Below are positions 23,776 to 30,495 of a stretch of 34,227 bases of DNA, in pieces (within the stretch, counting starts at the first letter, position 1; every line of letters begins with the position of its first letter). Source of the stretch: GCA-002840015 sp033765245. Lineage in GTDB: Bacteria > Pseudomonadota > Gammaproteobacteria > Xanthomonadales > Xanthomonadaceae. The notes beneath the pieces were generated by a model. The model was not told the origin of the DNA and searched no databases. It worked only from the letters and a program-made list of their open reading frames with translations. The stretch covers positions 1 through 34,227 of the forward strand of contig JANRIF010000024.1 of assembly GCA_033765245.1 (NCBI GenBank), given 5' to 3'. Made by a program: the position numbers and the translations under genes.

Positions 23776-25176
23776 TCAGAATGTCGCCAGGCCGGGCGCG
23801 CGCGGGTAGGGGATGGCGTCGCGGATGTTGCTCAGGCCGCACACGTACACCACGAGCCGCTCGAAGCCGAGCCCGAAACCGGCATGCGGCACCGTGCCGT
23901 AGCGGCGGAAGTCGCGATACCACTGGTAATGCGCCGGGTCCAGGCCGAGCGCGGCCATGCGCGCGTCCAGCACGTCGAGGCGTTCCTCGCGCTGCGAGCC
24001 GCCGATGATCTCGCCGATCCCGGGTGCCAGCACGTCCATCGCCGCCACGGTCTTGCCATCTTCGTTCAGGCGCATGTAGAACGCCTTGATGTGCTCGGGG
24101 TAGTTCATCACCACCACTGGGCGCCCGACGTGAACTTCGGTCAACCAGCGCTCGTGCTCGGTTTGCAAGTCCAGCCCCCATTCCACCGGGAAATCGAAGT
24201 GGTGCCCGGACTTTTGCAGCAACGACACCGCCTCGGTGTAATCGATGCGCGCGAACGGGCTGTCGATGAACGCCTCAAGCTTGCTGATCGCGGTCTTGTC
24301 GACCCGCTCCGCAAGAAAGGCAAGATCGTCCATGCGCTCGTCGAGCACTGCCTTGAACACGTACTTGAGGAACGCCTCGGCGAGGTTGGCGTCGTCGTTG
24401 AGATCGGCGAAGGCGATCTCCGGTTCGATCATCCAGAACTCGGCCAGATGCCGCGAGGTATTGGAGTTCTCGGCGCGGAAAGTCGGGCCGAAGGTGTAGA
24501 CCTTGCTCAGCGCCAGGCAGTATCCCTCGACGTTGAGCTGCCCCGACACCGTGAGGAACGCTTCCTTGCCGAAGAAGTCGCGGCTGAAATCGACCGCGCC
24601 CTTGTCGTTGCGCGGCACGTTCGCCATGTCGAGGGTGGACACCCGGAACATCTGTCCAGCGCCCTCGGCATCGGACGTGGTGATGATCGGAGTGCTGATC
24701 CAGTAGAAACCGTTCTCGTGGAAGAACCGGTGCACCGCCTGCGCCAGACAGTGCCGGATGCGGGTCACCGCGCCGAACAGGTTGGTGCGCGGCCGCAGAT
24801 GTGCCACGTCGCGCAGGAATTCCAGCGAGTGGGCCTTGGGCTGGATCGGATAGGTTTCCGGATCGTCGACCCAGCCGACCACCTCGATCGCGCTCGCCTG
24901 TAGTTCCAGGGTCTGGCCCTGGCCCTGCGAGGGCGTCAAAGTGCCGGTGGCGATCAGCGCGCAGCCCGCAGTGAGGTGACGCACCTGCGACTCGTAATTG
25001 GGCAGGCTGGCGGGCGCGACCACCTGGATCGCGGCGAAGCACGAGCCGTCGCTGAGATTGATGAAGCTCAGCCCGGCCTTGGAATCGCGCCGCGTGCGCA
25101 CCCAACCGCGCACCGTGACCTCGGTCCCGGACGCGATCGCCCCTGACAACGCCTTGTCTACCCCTACCACCGCCAT
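23776..25176 (-). CDS. asnS: Asparaginyl-tRNA synthetase
   Basis: A class IIb aminoacyl-tRNA synthetase that charges tRNA-Asn. The protein is 466 aa, equal to E. coli AsnS. Domains are an N-terminal OB-fold (VTVRGWVRTRRDSKAGLSFINLSDGS) and a catalytic core with motif 1 around FFHENGFYWISTPIIT, motif 2 FRAENSNTSRHLAEFWMIEPE, and motif 3 GFGLGFERLV. The start is the ATG at 25176 (MAVVGVDKAL), since the family begins MSVV/MAVV and the AAGGA box is nine bases away; the ATG two codons earlier would be too close to it. Presence of AsnS means asparagine need not be made only by the tRNA-dependent GatCAB route. Confidence 0.97.
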   Translation of the reverse strand: MAVVGVDKALSGAIASGTEVTVRGWVRTRRDSKAGLSFINLSDGSCFAAIQVVAPASLPNYESQVRHLTAGCALIATGTLTPSQGQGQTLELQASAIEVVGWVDDPETYPIQPKAHSLEFLRDVAHLRPRTNLFGAVTRIRHCLAQAVHRFFHENGFYWISTPIITTSDAEGAGQMFRVSTLDMANVPRNDKGAVDFSRDFFGKEAFLTVSGQLNVEGYCLALSKVYTFGPTFRAENSNTSRHLAEFWMIEPEIAFADLNDDANLAEAFLKYVFKAVLDERMDDLAFLAERVDKTAISKLEAFIDSPFARIDYTEAVSLLQKSGHHFDFPVEWGLDLQTEHERWLTEVHVGRPVVVMNYPEHIKAFYMRLNEDGKTVAAMDVLAPGIGEIIGGSQREERLDVLDARMAALGLDPAHYQWYRDFRRYGTVPHAGFGLGFERLVVYVCGLSNIRDAIPYPRAPGLATF

Positions 25177-25257
25177 GTCCATCGTTCCTTGCGTGCGCCA
25201 ACGTGTGTCGAAAACGTTAAAGGATAACGGATTGCCGGGCGGCTGCGGGATAAAGGC

Positions 25258-25414
25258 GGGACTCGGAGCTCGGGGCTCGGGACTCGGGACTCGGGACTCG
25301 GGACTCGGGACGACAAGCTTGCGAACTTTCGCTTCGGCCTTTCGCAGCGGCTTTTCGCCTTGGCTTTTCCGAGTCCCCAGTCCCGAGTCCCCAGTCCCGG
25401 CTTCACCGAGTCCC
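25258..25414. repeat. Opposed heptamer arrays upstream of asnS
   Basis: Seven tandem units of GGGACTC (two of them variant: GGAGCTC, GGGGCTC) fill 25258-25306, followed by GGGAC. After a 60-bp spacer, four units alternating GAGTCCC and CAGTCCC occupy 25371-25398, and one more GAGTCCC is at 25408-25414. The second set is the reverse complement of the first, so the two could pair as a long imperfect stem. They are the same heptamer as at 7700-7746. The 341-bp gap between asnS and the Fe-S carrier gene holds this and the two divergent promoters, with no gene. Confidence 0.85.
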
Positions 25415-25449
25415 GACTTCATCGAACCCCCAGCCCCCACCTCGCGAGT

Positions 25450-25455
25450 TACAAT
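25450..25455 (+). promoter_or_regulatory. Candidate -10 box for the Fe-S carrier gene
   Basis: TACAAT matches the TATAAT consensus in five of six bases and lies 62 bp before the gene at 25518, in a short AT-richer patch of a GC-rich gap. No good -35 hexamer is found at the normal distance, so confidence is low. Confidence 0.3.
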
Positions 25456-25517
25456 CAATCCACGCCGCGCCAGCCCGCATCGCGCGGCGCTCGCTGCGTT
25501 TCCAAGGAGATCCGCCC

Positions 25518-25853
25518 ATGGCCGTCACCCTGACCCCTGCCGCTTTGGCGCACGCGCGGCGCTTTTTGCACGACACCGGCGCCGTCGGGCTGCGCTTCGG
25601 CGTCAAGCGCACCGGATGTTCGGGCTGGGGCTATGTGGTCGATCTGGCGCGCGAGGCGGCTGCGGGTGATACCGCATTCGAAGTGGATGGCCTGCGTGTG
25701 CTGGTCGATGCCGAGAGCCTGCCGTTGGTGGACGGTACCGAGATCGACTACGTGCGCAGCGGGCTCAACCAACAGTTCGTGTTCCACAATCCGCGCGCGG
25801 TGGCGGAGTGCGGCTGCGGCGAGAGCTTCACCACCGATACGCGCGCGGCGTAA
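25518..25853 (+). CDS. A-type iron-sulfur carrier (IscA/SufA/HesB family)
   Basis: The protein is 111 aa. The three conserved cysteines of the family are Cys34 (KRTGCSGWGYVVDL) and Cys98 and Cys100 (AECGCGESF). FVFHNPRAVAECGCGESF is the classic C-terminal signature. Such proteins receive Fe-S clusters from IscU or SufB and pass them to target enzymes. Start ATG at 25518 with an AAGGAG box eight bases upstream. It stands alone, with no isc or suf gene beside it, so it cannot be named IscA, SufA or ErpA with confidence. Confidence 0.92.
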   Translation: MAVTLTPAALAHARRFLHDTGAVGLRFGVKRTGCSGWGYVVDLAREAAAGDTAFEVDGLRVLVDAESLPLVDGTEIDYVRSGLNQQFVFHNPRAVAECGCGESFTTDTRAA

Positions 25854-25977
25854 CGACAGCGCACGTGACCGCCGGCGAGCGGCCGCGACAATTGCCGCGT
25901 GGCCGTCGCCGGCGTCCGAAGGCGCGGCTCCGTCCGAGTCCCGCGTTGGTGCGGGTCACCGCCCGCAGTTCCCCCGC

Positions 25978-25983
25978 TATACT
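25978..25983 (+). promoter_or_regulatory. Candidate -10 box for the LacI-family gene
   Basis: TATACT matches the -10 consensus in five of six bases and lies 41 bp before the regulator start at 26025. The region upstream is strongly GC-rich and has only a poor -35 match (GTCACC, 17 bp away). It fits a weak constitutive promoter for a repressor gene. Confidence 0.4.
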
Positions 25984-26024
25984 CGAACGTATGTCCGCCC
26001 GACGACTTCGCCTTGAGGCGATCC

Positions 26025-27035
26025 ATGGAATCCGCAGACGATAGCGATCGCGCGCCTGTACGCGCGGAGCGGATGACCATGGCCGATCTGGCACGACTTG
26101 CCGGGGTGTCCAAGATCACCGTGTCGCGCGCGCTGGGCGATAGCGCGCTGGTGAATCCGCAGACCCGCGCGCGGGTGCGCGAACTGGCGCAGGCGCACGG
26201 CTATTCGCTCAACCTCACCGCGCGCAATTTGCGCTTGCGGCGCAGTCACACGGTGGCGGTGATCGTGGAGATGTCGCCGTCGCGCGAGCGGCCGATGTCG
26301 GGGCCGTATCCGCTGGAATTGCTCGGCGGCGTCACCCAGGAACTCACCAGTGCCGGCTACAGCGTGTTGCTGAGCGCGCGCCACGGCTCGATCACGCCCG
26401 CCACCCAGGCCGCCGATGGCGTGATCCTTTTGGGACAGGGCGCGCACGACGATGCGGTGCACGCGGTCCAGCACTGGCGACTGCCGATGGTGGTCTGGGG
26501 TGCGCAGATCGGGGCGGGGCCGGTGGTGGTAGGTAGCGACAACCGCCAGGCCGGTGCCGAGGTGGCGCGACACTTCGTCGCCCGCGGCCGTCGCGCCGCG
26601 TGTTTCCTGGGAGATCTGGACTATGCCGAGAACGCCGAGCGCTACGCCGGCTTTTCGGCGGTGCTGGGAACGCACGCGGTGCCGGTGCGTTGCATCCAGG
26701 GCGTGGGTTTCACCGCCGCCGCCGCCGCCGAAGCGGTACGCAAGGCGATTGCCAACGGGCCGCCGGTGGATGCGATCTTCGCCGCCAGCGACCTGTTGGC
26801 GATGGGCGCGATCCAGGCGTTGCGCGAGTTGGGGCGGGCGGTGCCCGAGCAGGTGTCGGTGATCGGGTTCGACGACACCCCGGTCGGCGCCAGCCTGGAG
26901 CCGGCACTGAGTTCGGTCCACCAGGACCTGCACGGTGCCGGGGTGCTGCTGGCGCGCAAGGTGCTGGATTTGATCGAAGGCAGGCCCGCGCAGTCGGAGA
27001 TGCTGCCGACCCGTCTGGTGTTGCGCGCCACCTGA
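26025..27035 (+). CDS. LacI-family transcriptional regulator of the sugar locus
   Basis: The protein is 336 aa. The HTH occupies residues 18-37 (TMADLARLAGVSKITVSRAL), and the hinge region NLTARNLRLRRSHTVAVI follows. The periplasmic-binding-like sensor domain runs to the end, with GVILLGQGAHDD, NRQAGAEVARHFVARGRR, DAIFAASDLLAMGAIQAL, and VSVIGFDDTPVGASLEPALSSVHQD, a standard LacI/GalR tail. The start is the ATG at 26025 with GAGG seven bases upstream. An extended upstream frame has no family match. It precedes a GH65 phosphorylase fusion, a TonB receptor and an MFS transporter, and a LacI-type operator pair lies before the GH65 gene, so it probably represses that operon until a sugar binds. 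Confidence 0.93.
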   Translation: MESADDSDRAPVRAERMTMADLARLAGVSKITVSRALGDSALVNPQTRARVRELAQAHGYSLNLTARNLRLRRSHTVAVIVEMSPSRERPMSGPYPLELLGGVTQELTSAGYSVLLSARHGSITPATQAADGVILLGQGAHDDAVHAVQHWRLPMVVWGAQIGAGPVVVGSDNRQAGAEVARHFVARGRRAACFLGDLDYAENAERYAGFSAVLGTHAVPVRCIQGVGFTAAAAAEAVRKAIANGPPVDAIFAASDLLAMGAIQALRELGRAVPEQVSVIGFDDTPVGASLEPALSSVHQDLHGAGVLLARKVLDLIEGRPAQSEMLPTRLVLRAT

Positions 27036-27281
27036 CTGCGCAGACCGCTTCGCCGCCCGGTCGACTTCTACCTTCCAGACTCCCAGCCCGCGCATTGAGG
27101 TTTGCGCAGCGCAACACGGCGGCCTGCCGGCGGGCGCGCCGGACGCCTTCACGCGGGTGCGCATGAACGATCCGTGCGGCGGTGCGGCACGCGACAAGTT
27201 CGCGTTATCCATCGGGTTCGATCGTGTAGCGAAATCGTTGTGGCGCGCTGCGCCATTGCCGATCATGGGTGCATTCGCGGC

Positions 27282-27315
27282 CAATGGTATCGATACCTTG
27301 ACATCGATACCATTG
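27282..27315. promoter_or_regulatory. Double LacI-type operator before the GH65 gene
   Basis: The 34-bp block has perfect 13-bp inverted arms, CAATGGTATCGAT (27282-27294) and its complement (27303-27315), with spacer ACCTTGAC. It can also be read as two adjacent 14-bp sites with CG centres 14 bp apart. Site 1, TGGTATCGATACCT, contains the perfect palindrome GGTATCGATACC. Site 2 is TGACATCGATACCA, a weaker match. Even palindromes centred on CG are typical of LacI-family operators. The block overlaps the predicted -35 box, fitting repression by the neighbouring regulator. Confidence 0.8.
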
Positions 27316-27326
27316 CCGTCTAGCTT
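27298..27326 (+). promoter_or_regulatory. Predicted sigma70 promoter of the sugar operon
   Basis: TTGACA (27298-27303), a perfect -35 consensus, is followed after 17 bp by TAGCTT (27321-27326), a weaker -10. The -35 lies inside the double operator. The GH65 start codon is 33 bp downstream. The rest of the 323-bp gap between the regulator and the GH65 gene shows nothing else recognisable. Confidence 0.6.
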
Positions 27327-27358
27327 GCCCCCGCACTGCTACTGGCAATGGGGAAGAC

Positions 27359-30300
27359 GTGAGCGAGCCGCAACACAATCCGACCAACGGCCTCGGCCGG
27401 CAAACGTTGGCCTCCGAGTGGGCGGATGCGTTCGACGAGTTCGCTACGTCCGACCCCTGGTGCTTCGCGCGGGGCCGCATCGAAGCTGCCACCGCCGAGC
27501 GCGACCAGACCCTGTTCTGTCTCGCCAACGGTCGCATCGGGGTGCGCGGCGGCGCCGAGGAAGGCGGCGGTAGCGGTGGCTGTTTCATTGCGCAGGTGCA
27601 CGAGCGCACGCCGATCCACTATCACGAACGCTTCACCGGCTTCGCGCGTTTCAGCGACACCCGCTTGCCGGTGGCCGATGGCACGCGGATCGACATTCAC
27701 CTCGGCCAGTTCGCGCTCGATCCGCGCGATCACACCTGCATCGTGCACGAGCGCCGTCTCGATCTGTACAGCGGCCAACTGCGCCGGCACGCAGTATGGC
27801 AATGCCCCGGCGGCGGCAGGGTCGAGCTGACGGCGACGCGGGTGGTGCCGTTTGCGCATCAGGGGTTGGTCTGTCTGCGGCTATGCCTGCGCTCTATCGA
27901 CTACCACGGGCCGGTGCGGCTGGATTCGATGCTGCGCGGCGATCGCGAAGCGCCGGCACAAGGCGACGACCCGCGCTTCGGCGCCGGCGTCGGCCTGGCG
28001 ATGCGTCTGCTCGACGCCGACCCCGATCCGCATCGCGGCTGGCTGTTGCAGGCCACGCCAAGCGGACGCACGCGCGTGGTGTGCATGCAGCAGCATCGCG
28101 CGGATGTCGAGATTGCCGGCGAAACCCGCAGCGACGAGGGCGGGGTATCGCAGACGTTTAGCACATCGCTGGCGCCCGGCCAGAGCGTGACCCTGGACAA
28201 GTTCATCGCCTACGCCTGGCAAGCCGATGCCGATGATGCGACCGACGCGCTGTTGCGCGAGCGCGCGAGCGCCTTGCTCGATCGCGCCACCGCGGCTGGG
28301 TTCGAGGCCGCACTAGAGGCTCAGCAATCGGTCATGGCGGAGTTCTGGCGCGATGCCGCGATCGACGTCGACGGCGACCCGCAGGATCAGTTGGCGCTGC
28401 GGTTCAATCTGTTCCACCTGTTGCAGTCGAGCGGCCGCGATGGCATTCACACCGCCGCCAAGGGCCTGACCGGCGAGGGTTACGAGGGGCACCACTTCTG
28501 GGATTCCGAGGTGTACGTGCTGCCGGTGCTGGCGATGACCGCGCCGGCGTTGGCGCGCAGCATGCTCGAATACCGCTATCGCACGCTCGACCACGCCCGC
28601 GCCCACGCCCGTGAGATGAATCATGCGCGCGGCGCGCTGTACGCCTGGCGTACCATCGGCGGCGACGAGTGCTCGGCCTACTTCCCGACCGGCTCGGCGC
28701 AGTACCACATCAATGCCGCGATCGCCTATGCGATCCGCTTCTACATGGACGCCACCGACGATCTCGAATTCCTCGCCGATGCCGGCGCCGAGATGCTGTT
28801 CGAAACCGCGCGGCTGTGGTTGCAGGTGGGGCATTTCAATCCTCGTCGTGGCGGCGCGTTCTGCATCGACGGCGTCACCGGGCCTGACGAGTACAGCGCG
28901 CTGGTGGACAACAACCATTACACCAACCGCATGGCGCGCGCGCATCTGCGCGACGCCGCCGCGGTGTGGCAGCGGCTGGCCCGCGAACGTCCGCAGGCGC
29001 ATGCGCGCCTGCAGGGTGCGCTGGGCCTGACCGACAATGAAGTGCAGCAGTGGCGGCGGGCGGCGGATGCCATGCACCTGCCGTTCGACCCGTCGTTGGG
29101 AATCGTCGCCCAGGACGATGGATTTCTCGACAAGCCGCTTTGGGACTTCGCCGGTACCGATCCCGCGCAGTATCCGCTGCTGCTGCACTTTCATCCGCTC
29201 ACGCTGTATCGCCATCAGGTCTGCAAGCAGGCCGATGCGGTGCTGGCGCTGGTGCTCGACGGCGCGCAAGTGCCGCTGGCGGTGAAGCGCGCCAGCTACG
29301 ACTACTACGCCAAGGTCACGGTGCACGACTCCACCCTGTCCGCCTCGGCCTTCAGTGTGCTGGCCAGTGAGCTGGACCTGGCCGACGAAGCCTGGCGCCA
29401 CTTTCAAGCCACGGCGCGGGTCGACCTGGACGATTTGCATGGCAACACCGACCACGGCGCGCACATGGCGGCGATGGCGGGAAGCTGGCATTGCCTGGTG
29501 TTCGGGTTCGCCGGATTGCGGGTGATCGACGGCACGCTGCATTTCGCGCCGCGCCTGCCCGGCGCGTGGCGCGGCTATCGCGTTGCGTTGTGCTGGCGTG
29601 GCCGTCGGCTGGAGCTGCGGGTGGACGCCGGTGGTGCCCAATGGAGCTTGGCCGATGGAGCGCCGCTGCCGCTGGTGGCGTACGGCGAAGCGCTCACGTT
29701 GTCGTCCGCGCAGCCGTTGCAGCGCGACTTGCCGGCGGCGGCGCGCTGGCCGCTGCTGCGCACGACGGTGCCGATCGAGGCGGTGATCTTCGATCTCGAC
29801 GGCGTGCTTACCGACACCGCGCGGGTGCATTACACCGCATGGCAGCGGTTGGCCGACGAGTTAGGTATCTCCTTCGATCGCGACGTCAATCGTCGTCTCA
29901 AGGGAGTGGACCGCCTGGGTTCTCTTGAGATTCTGCTGGAGCGCGCGCCGCACCCCTGCAGCGATGCCGAGAAAGCGGCATGGTGCGAGCGCAAGAACCG
30001 TTACTACGTGGCCGCGATCGAGCGTTTCGGCCCCGGCGATCTGCTGGCTGGCGCGGCGTCGGCGCTGCGCGCGGTGCGGGCGGCCGGACTCAAAGTGGGG
30101 CTGGCTTCGGCCAGCCGCAACGCGCCCTTGCTGTTGCAGCGCCTGGGCATCGCCGATGCGTTCGACTTTGTTGCCGACGCCAGCGCGGTGACGCGCGGCA
30201 AGCCCGATCCGGAAATCTTTCTGGCCGCCGCGCGCGGCCTTGGTGTGGCGCCGCAGGCGTGCCTGGGTGTGGAGGATGCGGCGGCCGGTGTGGCCGCCAT

Positions 30301-30463
30301 CAAGGCGGCGGGGATGTCGGCGCTGGGCATCGGCGATCGTCACGAACTGGCGCAGGCCGATGCGGTGCTGGCACGGATCGCGGAGTTTCGTATCGAGGCG
30401 GTGCGTTGCCTCGACGCGGGGGAGAGCGAGGCGCGCGCGCCAGCTCATGTGGACAACACGTAG
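27359..30463 (+). CDS. GH65 phosphorylase fused to beta-phosphoglucomutase
   Basis: The protein is 1034 aa in one uninterrupted frame. Residues 1 to about 790 are a family GH65 disaccharide phosphorylase: the catalytic acid Glu511 lies in GPDEYSALVDNNHYTNRMA, and LYRHQVCKQADAVLAL plus VHDSTLSASAFSVLASEL match the phosphate-site region. Residues 805-1034 are a HAD-fold beta-phosphoglucomutase: nucleophile Asp812 and Asp814 in VIFDLDGVLTDT, LASASRNAPLL, and RGKPDPEIFL. The pair would split an alpha-glucobiose with phosphate to beta-glucose 1-phosphate plus glucose and turn the first into glucose 6-phosphate. The GTG start is preceded by GGGGAAG. Whether the sugar is maltose, trehalose, kojibiose or nigerose cannot be told from sequence. 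Confidence 0.92.
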   Translation: MSEPQHNPTNGLGRQTLASEWADAFDEFATSDPWCFARGRIEAATAERDQTLFCLANGRIGVRGGAEEGGGSGGCFIAQVHERTPIHYHERFTGFARFSDTRLPVADGTRIDIHLGQFALDPRDHTCIVHERRLDLYSGQLRRHAVWQCPGGGRVELTATRVVPFAHQGLVCLRLCLRSIDYHGPVRLDSMLRGDREAPAQGDDPRFGAGVGLAMRLLDADPDPHRGWLLQATPSGRTRVVCMQQHRADVEIAGETRSDEGGVSQTFSTSLAPGQSVTLDKFIAYAWQADADDATDALLRERASALLDRATAAGFEAALEAQQSVMAEFWRDAAIDVDGDPQDQLALRFNLFHLLQSSGRDGIHTAAKGLTGEGYEGHHFWDSEVYVLPVLAMTAPALARSMLEYRYRTLDHARAHAREMNHARGALYAWRTIGGDECSAYFPTGSAQYHINAAIAYAIRFYMDATDDLEFLADAGAEMLFETARLWLQVGHFNPRRGGAFCIDGVTGPDEYSALVDNNHYTNRMARAHLRDAAAVWQRLARERPQAHARLQGALGLTDNEVQQWRRAADAMHLPFDPSLGIVAQDDGFLDKPLWDFAGTDPAQYPLLLHFHPLTLYRHQVCKQADAVLALVLDGAQVPLAVKRASYDYYAKVTVHDSTLSASAFSVLASELDLADEAWRHFQATARVDLDDLHGNTDHGAHMAAMAGSWHCLVFGFAGLRVIDGTLHFAPRLPGAWRGYRVALCWRGRRLELRVDAGGAQWSLADGAPLPLVAYGEALTLSSAQPLQRDLPAAARWPLLRTTVPIEAVIFDLDGVLTDTARVHYTAWQRLADELGISFDRDVNRRLKGVDRLGSLEILLERAPHPCSDAEKAAWCERKNRYYVAAIERFGPGDLLAGAASALRAVRAAGLKVGLASASRNAPLLLQRLGIADAFDFVADASAVTRGKPDPEIFLAAARGLGVAPQACLGVEDAAAGVAAIKAAGMSALGIGDRHELAQADAVLARIAEFRIEAVRCLDAGESEARAPAHVDNT

Positions 30464-30495
30464 CGAACTCGAAACAACCTGGGAGGGATGCAATC

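Noticed and set aside
25164..25406. A possible small protein made of 'ESRVPSP' repeats upstream of asnS.
   Set aside because: It is only the translation of the heptamer array, which reads in several frames because seven is not a multiple of three.
27102..27323. A small open frame before the GH65 gene.
   Set aside because: It has no ribosome-binding site or family match and runs through the operator and promoter.
28313..29830. A 505-codon - strand frame opposite the GH65 fusion.
   Set aside because: It is an antisense shadow; the + strand has the catalytic GH65 and HAD motifs.
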